Assembly: GCA_002887195.1 (NCBI GenBank)
Contig: PJAB01000330.1
Coordinates: forward strand, 1 to 29,559
Reading direction: 5' to 3'
From: Chrysochromulina parva
Taxonomy: Eukaryota; Haptophyta; Prymnesiales; Chrysochromulinaceae
DNA length: 29,559 bases
The notes under the pieces are model-generated. The model was given only the letters and a program-made list of their open reading frames with translations. It did no database searches and had not been told where the DNA came from. Every line of letters starts with the position of its first letter. The stretch's first letter is position 1. The position numbers and the translations under genes were made by a program. This document shows positions 8,477 through 16,529 of this stretch, in pieces.

Positions 8477-9527
8477 CGGCCGCACCGGGTCACGACGCTC
8501 GCTACGGCGCTCGAGCCGAGATCGGCCACCTGCCGTCATGTGGTTGGAACCTCCTCCCGATGAGCCTGCTCGAGAGGGGAGGAGGAGCTATGGGGTTGTG
8601 TGGTTTCCCACTCTGAGTATGCTGCTGTCCAGGCGATTCGACTTCGTGGGCATGTGGCGCTCAGGCATGTGGGTGGCATGTTCGGCAAAGAGCGCTTCAG
8701 AAGGCCGTTGGGCGAGCCGCGGTCCAGGCCACCCAGGCGCCATGCTCACGGCTCCGGCCGCTACGTACTTACGCCGTACAGATCATGTACAACGAATCCG
8801 CATCTCTTTCTCGCCAATCAGAACCGTGTAAATCATCCAACTCGCCGATCTACGTCCGATACGGAGGCGATAGCGCTCCCCGAACGACCCGCGCGCGGGA
8901 AGCGGTATTTCCAAGACCAAGTACCCGGAAGTATCCGGATCGATGTGCGGCGTCTGTGGTCCGGTACACGGGTCAGCGGTCACCGCGGTCCGGCCGCGTG
9001 GTGGCCATGGTGGTGGTGTGGTCGGACCCGTGCGGTTTGACGGTAGAGTCGGCAACGGTGTCCCGGCAGTCCGCGTAGCGCGTAGCGGTATCCGGATACT
9101 ACGAAAAACTAGAACTTACCTTGAAACTTACCTCGGCGGCGCGTGTACGCCGTGTCGCCGTCCCGAGCTACCCCGGCTGATAAGCGGTTAAGGACGTACG
9201 TGCCGGTGTCCCGGCGTCGCGTTCGGGGCGCGGGCGTCCTGGCGCCGAGAGGCACCGCCCCCGCACCCTGTCACCTCCGGTCACCCGCTTGTCACCCGCG
9301 GAGTGCCGAGACCGGAACCCCACGACGCCCCAGCCCCGCACACACGACGCGCCCCGGCAGCGGTTAGGCAGCGGACCCGAGATGGCCGCTACAGACCGGA
9401 CCAGGCGCCACAGAGGCAGAGCCAGACGCCGGCCCCCTGGGCCGTGCGCTTCGGTAGTTCGTTGAGCCGCGCGCCGGACGGCCGCCCCATCTCTGCAATC
9501 TGCGCCCAGTGGTGCGGTGCGTAAAGC
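8477..9527. other. 1.05-kb gene-poor region between convergent genes
   Basis: This segment separates the EF-hand stop from the stop of the 831-aa gene. Open frames of up to 146 codons exist but show no domain, no biased amino-acid pattern and no match to known families. From about 8860 to 9300 the composition is rich in CG and TACG words, unlike the flanking genes, and could be a decayed mobile element. I find no terminal repeats or recognisable transposase or reverse transcriptase residues. Confidence 0.4.
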
Positions 9528-12023
9528 TTAACTCGGAACTGTAGGGTCCAACCTGACGCCCGCCAAATGGCGTGCGCGCGAGCCGATGCCCGCAGTCATG
9601 GGTGCTGCTCCGCGCTCCTGCGCAGCCTGCTTGCGCGGGAGAGCGCCATAGGGCGAGTTCGATCCGCATGCACCCAGCGTCAGGTCGATGCGCAGCCGGC
9701 AGTCGTGGTCAGTGCTGGGGGGCGAGGACGCTTGCGAGGATGCTCTCCTTGGCGACCCGGCACCCTGCTGCATCGGCCTCTCCCATGACGGTCGGCGGCA
9801 ACAGCTTCGCAGGCTCGGCGCCGAGCGGTGCGCGGGCACGATCGCTGTAGTCGACGACGACGGCTGCGCGTCGTCCTGAGCGTCCTGAGGTGCCGACGTC
9901 TGCGGCGGCGGCGAGGCAGAGAAGGCCCCGGCAGCGGCGGTGGCTCCTTGGGATGCGGGCTGCATGCTGCCGACACAGAGGTCGCGGCCGTGCCCCCGCT
10001 GGGACGGGTGCTGCCCCCACTGCCGGTACGCAACCGCCGCGAGCCCCGTCACCCCTGCAGGTGGTGCACGTGCAGCAGCGCCACCTGCATCAGGCCAGTG
10101 CGCGTTGGAGGAGGCGCCGTATCGAGCGCCGTCTGCCGCCATGACAAACGCCGCCGCGGGCTTTGGCGCCGTCCGGTGCCTCGGCGCGCGCCGCCATTGG
10201 GCCTGACCCGCGGTCTGGCTCCCGCCAGCCCCGCACGGCGAGCCGACCATCACGAAAGCAGCACGTGTCACAACGCCCGCGTGTGGCTGCCGTCGTAGCA
10301 TCTGCTGCCGGTCGTGCGCACAGGCTGCCGCATTAACGTCCGCCATCGCCGTCGGCAGCCCGCGTCCCGGAAAGCCAGCCGCGCAGCCGGCGCGTGCGCC
10401 TGCCGCCGAGGCCGCCGCGCCGCCACCGCCCGATGAGCGGGTGCCCTTGCCGCGACCATCTACCGGCCAGGGACCAAGCAGCTCAGCGATCGAGAACAGG
10501 GCTTGGCCTGAGGCGGCCACAGCCGACGCCGCAGCGGCCGCCAAAAGGTCGCGCTGGTCGCCTGATGCCTCGGATGAGGGCGGTGCGATGCTCGCCCGTG
10601 ACGGCGCTCTCGACGGCGCCCCAAAATAGGCAGGTGCCGCTCGCGACAGCGCCGCCTTGTCGCCGGCCTGTGACGTGGCAACCTCCGGGGCAACCTCCGG
10701 GATCCGCACGTGCACGAGCGGCGGAGCGGCCGCGACCAGCTCGCCCGCTGCCAAGCCAGCTGGGCCAAGGGCCATGCGTGGCGGCATCCGAGGCGAGGAG
10801 CCCTGGGCTGGCTGCGCCGCACGGGGAACGGCCTCCTCCATCTCTGTGACTGCTGTGACTGCTTCGAGCGCTGTGGCGAGCGCAAGGGTCTTCTCCGTCG
10901 TCCCCGAGGGCGCAGCGCTGGATGGCGCAGCGCTCGATGGTGCCTCGGCCTTCGCCTCAGGCACCACGGCGCCAGTCGACAGGTAGCTCACCCCCTGGCA
11001 GCACGCTCCGGCGAGGGACGTGGCACTCGCCTCGTTCAACGTTGCCTCGTCCAACATCGCCTCGTCCAACATCACGCTCATCACCGGCGGGGACACATAG
11101 CGTGCTGAGAAAGGGGGCGGTGGCGCCACCGGCGGCGCCGGCGGTGCCCTGGCCCTCGAGGCTGCAGGCTGCAAGCCGGCGGCCGCATCGTCCACGTGCA
11201 AAGCCGCGGCCCGAATCACGGCCGCCTCGCAGAAACTCTGGCTACCGGAAGGAATGTGAGACGGCATGCTGCAGTACGTTTCCAATTGTTGCGTTTCCGC
11301 TTTGGGCGGGCGTGGCGTGCGTGAGCGAGCGGCCTGGGAAGTGGCAAGCGCCGCACGGACAAGCTGCCGCGCGGCGCGCGTCTTCGACTGATGGAGGGTG
11401 GCCATGTGGCGCGCCTGGCGCTGAGTGCCCGCCCCACACGTGTTCGCACCACCACACGAGCGTATGCCCTCTGTGAGAGTGCCCGCCCCACACGTGTTCG
11501 CACCACCACACGAGCGTATGCCCTCTGTGAGAGAAAACACGCGGTCCACCCCAACGGTCTTGAGGTCTCCACCGAGCTGTTGTGAGCCGCCGAGCTGCAT
11601 CTGCATTGGCGACCTTGTGGGCGAGATCATGCTCGGCTCGTGCTGCTGCTGCATCTGTCCGCTTGCGGCGTGTGGCGGTGGGGCCGACGATGGCCGCTCA
11701 AGCGTGGATCGTCGTCGCGCGTCTGTTGTGGCCGAGGATGGCCGCTGTCGTGGCTGGCCACTGGCGCCTTGCACCACGCCGCAGCAGCCCGTACCGGCCA
11801 CGTTGCCATCGTCGACGAGTGGCGGCTTTGTCGGAGACTGCAGATAGCGAAGCTGTTCGAGGTACTGCTCTCGCAGGCTCATGTAGCTGCCGAAGCACGC
11901 GCCGGGTGAGGGCAACGCCGGCGGCTCGGCCGCATGCTCCCACTGCTGCAGCGTGTCGATGTCCATTGGACCCGGGCTGGCAGCGATGAGCCGCTGCGCG
12001 TTCATGGCGTGCTGACGGCGCAT
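9528..12023 (-). CDS. Ala/Pro/Ser-rich disordered protein, 831 aa, unknown function
   Basis: I do not recognise a family. The N-terminus (MDIDTLQQWEHAAEPP and SYMSLREQYLEQLRYLQS, residues about 20-65) looks like a short helical conserved segment. The rest is low-complexity sequence dominated by Ala, Pro, Ser, Gly and Gln. Internal duplications are visible: LTEGIRSCGGANTCGAGT occurs twice in tandem (encoded at 11423-11530), MLDEA/TLDEA-type units recur around 11030-11080, and SSAAP repeats follow. No transmembrane segment or signal peptide is seen. An uninterrupted frame of 831 codons in GC-rich DNA could partly reflect few chance stops. However, the in-frame 54-bp duplication, the structured N-terminus and the good ATG make a real gene likely. 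It is divergent from the CCWPCVCD gene, with about 136 bp between their ATGs. Confidence 0.6.
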   Translation of the reverse strand: MRRQHAMNAQRLIAASPGPMDIDTLQQWEHAAEPPALPSPGACFGSYMSLREQYLEQLRYLQSPTKPPLVDDGNVAGTGCCGVVQGASGQPRQRPSSATTDARRRSTLERPSSAPPPHAASGQMQQQHEPSMISPTRSPMQMQLGGSQQLGGDLKTVGVDRVFSLTEGIRSCGGANTCGAGTLTEGIRSCGGANTCGAGTQRQARHMATLHQSKTRAARQLVRAALATSQAARSRTPRPPKAETQQLETYCSMPSHIPSGSQSFCEAAVIRAAALHVDDAAAGLQPAASRARAPPAPPVAPPPPFSARYVSPPVMSVMLDEAMLDEATLNEASATSLAGACCQGVSYLSTGAVVPEAKAEAPSSAAPSSAAPSGTTEKTLALATALEAVTAVTEMEEAVPRAAQPAQGSSPRMPPRMALGPAGLAAGELVAAAPPLVHVRIPEVAPEVATSQAGDKAALSRAAPAYFGAPSRAPSRASIAPPSSEASGDQRDLLAAAAASAVAASGQALFSIAELLGPWPVDGRGKGTRSSGGGGAAASAAGARAGCAAGFPGRGLPTAMADVNAAACAHDRQQMLRRQPHAGVVTRAAFVMVGSPCGAGGSQTAGQAQWRRAPRHRTAPKPAAAFVMAADGARYGASSNAHWPDAGGAAARAPPAGVTGLAAVAYRQWGQHPSQRGHGRDLCVGSMQPASQGATAAAGAFSASPPPQTSAPQDAQDDAQPSSSTTAIVPAHRSAPSLRSCCRRPSWERPMQQGAGSPRRASSQASSPPSTDHDCRLRIDLTLGACGSNSPYGALPRKQAAQERGAAPMTAGIGSRARHLAGVRLDPTVPS
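11423..11530 (-). repeat. Two perfect 54-bp tandem copies within the 831-aa gene
   Basis: Copies at 11423-11476 and 11477-11530 appear identical and encode the 18-aa unit LTEGIRSCGGANTCGAGT twice. Because 54 is a multiple of three the frame is kept. Lack of divergence implies a recent duplication or ongoing homogenisation. Confidence 0.9.
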
Positions 12024-12159
12024 CGGACCAATGTGAAGCCGTCACAAAGTATGAACAGCCGGTTAATACTACGAGATCGAGTGGGAGTCCGTGGAGCGTA
12101 AGTCATCGCTGCTCACGGTGCCGTCTGTCGATGACAATTTCCTGGAACTTCCTTCGGAA

Positions 12160-13206
12160 ATGTCCGGACCATCCTGGCGGTACTTGTATCGCATCCTCGC
12201 GGTCGCCGCGTGCGTACACGCGCAACATTGGTCGGTCGTGCCCCGATGGCAGCCAAAGACTGTACAGGACCTCCATCGTGAGTACAGTCAGATTTTCAAG
12301 CATGGCAATCGCAAGTACGCACATGCTCTGCAAACTTCTCACACATGCTATCTGGCTTGCACAGTGCTCACACATGCTGCGGGTTCGCCCTCTGCTGCTC
12401 GCAGTGCTGCTTCACATCTGTGGTCGGCATACATCTTCGACCGCTCCGAGCAGCTGACGGCGTCCACACTCGAGCTGATGTTCTCTGGCTTCTGTGTCGT
12501 CTCTGGCTCACCGACGCGGCCAGGAGACTACACGCGCTACAGGCTGCGCCTTCCGCTCGTCGGCGGTGGCACGCGGCTCGGATACATGTACTACTGCTGC
12601 TGGCCGTGCGTGTGCGATACTCAGGACTTTATTCGCGTCGACACGCGCAACGTTACCCTTGCAGGTGGCGAGGTCCGCCAGTACCATTGGGCGGTCGTTG
12701 GCAACCCATGCGACCACCCGGCTAAGCTTAAGGAGTCGTTCACGCAGCCCTTCTACGATCGCGGGCCGACGACGCTCGAGCGCGAGGCGCCTGAGGTTCG
12801 CTGCGATGCCGACGGCAAGCTCATCGGCGCGTACCTCTCGGACCACGGCTATCCCATCATCGGCATGTTCTTTGATGCTGTCGACGACGCGCCCACGGCC
12901 GACGGCAGCAACGCGGTGCTCACGGCGGCGTCCAGCTTCGTTGCGCAGCCCGGACGCATGCGGCACGCGCCCGGCGGCGTCCAATTTCAGGACGAGAGCG
13001 AGTACGGGCCCATGTGCACCGACCGGGCTAGCAAAGGGTACAACAGTGGCATGGGGGAAATATTTCGCAAGGTCGCCTCCATCAGCCCAGTCGTGGTCCG
13101 GCTGCAGCTTTCAGCGTCTGAGGTCGGTGCGGCCGCGTCGCCGCGCGCCTTGTCAGAAGGAGCCGACGCAAATGAGTCGTGCGAGTCGCCCAACAGCGAG
13201 GCGTGA
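12160..13206 (+). CDS. CCWPCVCD-motif protein, probably secreted, unknown function
   Basis: The conserved-looking core spans about 12481-13080: FSGFCVVSGSPTRPGDYTRY, a hydrophobic strand, YYCCWPCVCDTQDFIRVDT, QYHWAVVGNPCDHP, YLSDHGYPIIGMFFD and GYNSGMGEIFRKVA. The dense Cys/Trp motif and regular strand pattern look like a folded, disulfide- or metal-stabilised domain. It resembles predicted proteins of haptophyte and stramenopile algae that I recall without a family name. The frame extends to 12091 only with GTG. The first ATG, at 12160, gives MSGPSWRYLYRILAVAACVHA, a plausible signal peptide. A strong splice donor (GTGAGTACAG) at 12278 and intron-like sequence up to about 12453 suggest an unannotated intron, so residues encoded between 12278 and 12453 are doubtful. 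Splicing to 12365 would preserve the frame. The tail is Ser/Glu-rich. Confidence 0.62.
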   Translation: MSGPSWRYLYRILAVAACVHAQHWSVVPRWQPKTVQDLHREYSQIFKHGNRKYAHALQTSHTCYLACTVLTHAAGSPSAARSAASHLWSAYIFDRSEQLTASTLELMFSGFCVVSGSPTRPGDYTRYRLRLPLVGGGTRLGYMYYCCWPCVCDTQDFIRVDTRNVTLAGGEVRQYHWAVVGNPCDHPAKLKESFTQPFYDRGPTTLEREAPEVRCDADGKLIGAYLSDHGYPIIGMFFDAVDDAPTADGSNAVLTAASSFVAQPGRMRHAPGGVQFQDESEYGPMCTDRASKGYNSGMGEIFRKVASISPVVVRLQLSASEVGAAASPRALSEGADANESCESPNSEA

Positions 13207-13891
13207 ACGAAAAGGGCGTGCTTCAACGGTGCAGTAGACCGAGTTGTTCTGTCCTTCTGTGACGTGTGACCCCGGCCTCTAATATAATACGTAAGAAACG
13301 GCATTCAAGTGCGAACTGAAATAGCGATAGCTGACAAGGGATAGGCGCGCGTGCTTTTCAGGGCCACCGGGCGCGTGTATTTTACGGAAAAACGCCGGGG
13401 GCCCGCCGGGAAATACGAACACCGAACCCGGGCGGGGCCGGGGGCGCGGGGGGCGTCACGGGAACTACGTGCGATCGAGAAGTGCAAGTGGCTAACGTCG
13501 GTGCACGGACGAGCCGCATGAACGGGCGGGCGCCGTCCGCCGAACCTACCGGAACCGCCCCGCTGGACCTGGAGCCCCCGTCCTTCGAAGTTCGTATCGA
13601 CGATCCCGCGTATGCTCCCCGCCGCCCGCGCGCCGCGCGCGGAAAACAGCTCGAATAATATAAACTATTAAATATAATAAACGAACGTTCTGGCAGCTCC
13701 GTAATTCTGGTTTCTGCATCGCGCCCGGTCGCCGACCAACCAAGTTATTTGGGCAACATTAAGACTTGTATGTGGCGGCCGGACTTTTCAGTGACGACCC
13801 GACCGGGCCGAGGCCGCCTTCGAAGGCCGCCTGGACACTCAGACTCACGTCACGACGTCACCCGTCGTCAGGCGGCAGGATCAGGTGTGAG
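13207..13891. other. Convergent 3' intergenic region with AT-rich pocket
   Basis: This 685-bp stretch lies between the CCWPCVCD stop and the DMAP1 stop. It alternates a very GC-rich block (about 13380-13650) with a 30-bp AT-rich pocket (about 13656-13682). No frame shows protein-like content. The block is rich in CG and TACG words like the 8860-9300 region, but no repeat boundaries are visible. Confidence 0.4.
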
Positions 13892-15136
13892 TCAGTGGTG
13901 TGAACGCTTCAAGATCGAGCCGGCGGCGCCGGCGTCGTCGCGCACGCGCTTCTGGGCGCCGGCCGGCGGTTGGCCGCCATGATGCGGCGGCTGAGGGGGC
14001 TGCGGCATTTTGCTCTGCAGGATGGCGGCGCGCTCGGCCTCGAGCTTCTCGAGCTTCGCCTCGAGCTCCACGAGGAGGACCACGTGCGCGCGGCACTGGT
14101 TGTACAGGTTGATGTTCAGCTCGGTGGGCAGCGGGCGCACCGGCATGCGCAGCTCCTGCATGCGCCGCTCGAAGGGGTTGGCGAGCTTGTCGGACGCGGG
14201 CCGCTTGTTCGACAGGTCCTTGGAGCGAAGCCACACCTCCGCGTTGCGATGCTTGAGTGGTCGGTCCATCAGGCCCGCCAGTGACGGCAGCCCTGCCAGT
14301 GCGAGCTCGGTGTTCCCGCCGAGCCCATTTGCGGAGAGGTTGGCCTTGAGAGCGGCGAGGCCGGCGGCCCGGCCGCCCGGCTTGACCTGCTTCTTCTGGG
14401 CCTTCATCTTCCCTTCGAGAGCCTTCGCGTGCTCGAGACGACGCATCTCGTCCCTCACCTCCTCTTCGGAGCGCGCGTAGAGTCTCTCGAACTCGCTCTT
14501 GCGTTCGCGCTCATGCTTCGCGTCGTACCGGAACGTGGCGAGCGGGTGCTGGGAGTAGTCGGTCCCGTCGGCCGCGCTCGCCGAGCGCGCGGCCAGCAGC
14601 AGCCGGCACATTTCGTAGTAGCGCTCCTTGAGCTGCTCCATGGTGCGCCCCTCGGGGAAGCGGTCATGGATCACGGGCCAGCGAAGGTCGAAACGGCGGC
14701 ACAGGTCGAAGAGCAGCGCCGTTTCGGTGCGGTCCCATGCGGGGTGCGTCAGGTGTCGGTCGTACTCCTCGTCCGTGTACGTGAGGATCTTGCACTTCTT
14801 GTTGAACCGCGCGAAGGTATACGCCGTCGACTTATCCGTCAGCTTGGACCAGTGGCGGAGCACGAGCCCGTCCTCGCGCGCTGCGTTGGTGAATTTGCGA
14901 TGCTCCCACCCCGTGACGCGCGTCTTGCGCTCCTTGAACGCGTCCGTCGACGGCGCGGTCGGCACGAGCGGCACGGCAGTCTCCTTGCCCGCGGCCGCGT
15001 CCTGAACGAGCAAAGCGAAGACCTCCCGGCTCATGCCCGCGGGCTTCTGAATCATCTGCTTCTGCGCGCGTGGCCGCGGCGCTCCCGCCCCCGCCGCAGC
15101 CGCGCTCAGGCCCAAGATGTCGCGTGCATCAGCCAT
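13892..15136 (-). CDS. DMAP1: DMAP1/SWC4-like SANT protein, 414 aa
   Basis: DMAP1 (Swc4/Eaf2 in yeast) is a shared subunit of the NuA4/TIP60 acetyltransferase and SWR1/SRCAP remodelling complexes in the nucleus. The start MADARDILGL matches the conserved DMAP1 N-terminus (ADVRDIL) and fixes the start at 15136, although the frame is open further upstream. Other matches are GWEHRKFTNAARED and LVLRHWSK (about 76-97), FARFNKKCKILTYTDEEYDRHL (109-129), and a SANT domain at about 134-182 (WDRTETALLFDLCRRFDLRWPVIHDRF, then RTMEQLKERYYEMCRLLL). The second half is charged and helical (EEEVRDEMRRLEHAKALEGKM), followed by the conserved NKRPASDKLANPFERRMQELRMPVRPLPTE stretch (split here by description only) and a coiled segment. 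The C-terminus is Pro/Gly-rich. It is divergent from the EF-hand gene at 15354. Confidence 0.9.
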   Translation of the reverse strand: MADARDILGLSAAAAGAGAPRPRAQKQMIQKPAGMSREVFALLVQDAAAGKETAVPLVPTAPSTDAFKERKTRVTGWEHRKFTNAAREDGLVLRHWSKLTDKSTAYTFARFNKKCKILTYTDEEYDRHLTHPAWDRTETALLFDLCRRFDLRWPVIHDRFPEGRTMEQLKERYYEMCRLLLAARSASAADGTDYSQHPLATFRYDAKHERERKSEFERLYARSEEEVRDEMRRLEHAKALEGKMKAQKKQVKPGGRAAGLAALKANLSANGLGGNTELALAGLPSLAGLMDRPLKHRNAEVWLRSKDLSNKRPASDKLANPFERRMQELRMPVRPLPTELNINLYNQCRAHVVLLVELEAKLEKLEAERAAILQSKMPQPPQPPHHGGQPPAGAQKRVRDDAGAAGSILKRSHH

Positions 15137-15353
15137 TGCCGCAGGAGATCCCGCAGTCCCCCAAACTAAACATCTTATAAAGGAAGGTTGTACTCCTAGG
15201 TCGCCATCTGACCGTCTGTTCGTCAGAACCAGCTCCACCATCACGACCGGGTTGAGTATTTGTGTGAACGTTCACACTTGACGGGTTCAGTGGCCCGTTT
15301 TTTCGTTGCTTCGCAAGAGAGCCGTCGAGCTTGCAGTCGCTGGGGACGTCTGG
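15137..15353. promoter_or_regulatory. Compact 217-bp divergent promoter, DMAP1 / EF-hand gene
   Basis: The two ATGs are only 217 bp apart, so both promoters overlap here. On the minus strand, CTTTATAAG (complement of 15174-15182) lies about 40 bp before the DMAP1 ATG and is the best TATA-like sequence in the window. A perfect 16-nt palindrome sits at 15262-15277, about midway between the genes. Confidence 0.5.
15262..15277. promoter_or_regulatory. 16-nt perfect palindrome GTGTGAACGTTCACAC
   Basis: The sequence reads identically on both strands over 16 bases, centred on AACGTT, in the middle of the divergent DMAP1/EF-hand promoter. A dimeric transcription-factor site acting on both genes is a reasonable inference; the sequence alone does not identify the factor. 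Confidence 0.4.
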
Positions 15354-15965
15354 ATGGTGCGCGGCGGGGGGGCTGCCGACCGCTCCGAGTACAACGAGTC
15401 GCAGGAGCTCGAGAATCTGCAGCGCGTCTTCAACATCCTCGTCAAGAAGGAGTGCGGCAAGATCACCAAGGAGCAGCTCTACAAAACGCTCCGGACCCTC
15501 AGCTACCCGAAGCTGAGTATGTCGGTGGTGGAGGACCTCATCTGGGAGGTGGACGAGGACTGCGATAGCATGATTAGCTGGGAGGAGTTTAAGGCCATGT
15601 TCTACCGCGTGCGGCACGACAAGACCGGCTGGGAGCCGCGTCGCCTCTTCAACCTCGTTGAGTTTATGATGCATGACAAGGACCAGTCAGGCTCGATTGA
15701 CATGGATGAGTGCATGGAGATCCTCTTCCGCCGCTTCGGCAAGGACCAGCTGGAGGCGCGCGTCAACGATTTCATGACGCACGACATCAACTCGGACAAA
15801 GAGATCTCCTTTAGCGAATTCCTGGTCATGGATCAGAAGAACGACATTGCGGGCACAGCGAAGCACCCGGGCTTCAAGCTCTCCGCGGGCATGATGACAA
15901 CCACCCAGCAGGAGAACGAGCGGTTAATCAAGCAGATCCGAGGGGCCAGTAGGCCGGCCCACTGA
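15354..15965 (+). CDS. EF-hand calcium-binding protein, 203 aa
   Basis: Four EF-hand-like units span about residues 20-160. The first (around 30-42, KKECGKITKEQL) lacks calcium ligands. The second loop is DEDCDSMISWEE (67-78), with Ser where Gly is usual. The third, DKDQSGSIDMDE (108-119), is canonical, and the fourth, DINSDKEISFSE (144-155), keeps the acidic positions and final Glu. The pattern WEVDEDCD...W.EF..M, then R.LFN.VEFMMHDKD, is typical of calmodulin-like proteins shared by ciliated protists, so a ciliary role is possible but unproven. The frame is open upstream to a TTG at 15306; I choose the first ATG (MVRGGGAADR) at 15354. The C-terminal tail is Gln/Arg-rich. The gene is intron-free and divergent from DMAP1. 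Confidence 0.85.
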   Translation: MVRGGGAADRSEYNESQELENLQRVFNILVKKECGKITKEQLYKTLRTLSYPKLSMSVVEDLIWEVDEDCDSMISWEEFKAMFYRVRHDKTGWEPRRLFNLVEFMMHDKDQSGSIDMDECMEILFRRFGKDQLEARVNDFMTHDINSDKEISFSEFLVMDQKNDIAGTAKHPGFKLSAGMMTTTQQENERLIKQIRGASRPAH

Positions 15966-16529
15966 ATCAGATTCAAATCAATCGAGCATGGCAGCATGCA
16001 CATCAGTGATCAGAGAACCGCCCCACTCAACTCGAGCGTGTTCTTCTGTGTTCTTAGCTCAGTGGGGGGCGCAGAATCATAGGCATGCCGTGTGTATTCG
16101 TGTCCCATCCGCTTCAGAGACGCCCGTGCGAAATGTTGAATGCAAGTTATTCGGACAGCTCAGAATATCAGATTCGCGTTCATTCGAAGACGAAGTCATT
16201 GCCTCATTCGACTTATAATTTGAACCGCGACTAGCCGGCGGTCCGCGTCCGGGGGTCGCGGGGTGATCAGGCTCGGCCTACGTGTCTTCGAGCAGATGTC
16301 CGCCGGCTTTGCGGTGGACAACGGCCCCCTGTCCTCTGCGTCGCTCTTGAACAGAAGCGAGCCGTGCAGCCGCGGTCGGTTCGACCGTGGACAGTGCGCG
16401 CCGAGTCGGGTGCAGCATGCCGACCGGACACCACTCCCCGCCGCGCCCACGGCGCGCGCGAGGCCGCGCGGCCGGCCAGTGGTGTCCGGTCGGCATGCTG
16501 CACCCGACTCACCTTTCCCCCACAGGCTG
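15966..16529. other. Convergent 3' region containing a large hairpin
   Basis: This 564-bp stretch separates the EF-hand and nitroreductase stop codons. The left part is of ordinary composition. From about 16220 it becomes GC-rich and contains a small hairpin (CGGTCG-GTT-CGACCG, 16373-16387, extendable with one wobble pair) and the perfect 33-bp inverted repeat at 16403-16510. Mirror-image open frames on both strands here are a by-product of the palindrome. Confidence 0.6.
16403..16510. repeat. Perfect 33-bp inverted repeat with 42-nt GC-rich loop
   Basis: The left arm (16403-16435) and right arm (16478-16510) are exact reverse complements over 33 bases, beginning GAGTCGGGTGCAGCATGC and ending in the mirror CACCCGACTC. 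The 42-nt spacer (16436-16477) is almost entirely G and C. The right arm ends 19 bp from the nitroreductase stop codon, so on that gene's transcript the hairpin would form in the 3' UTR. No target-site duplication is obvious at the borders. Candidates are a short foldback mobile element, a structural RNA element, a small-RNA precursor, or a cloning/assembly palindrome. Confidence 0.92.

Noticed and set aside
8600..9040. A 146-codon plus-strand open frame as a small gene
   Set aside because: It shows no protein-like pattern, its amino-acid content is erratic, and it lies in a compositionally odd block, so it is not supported as coding.
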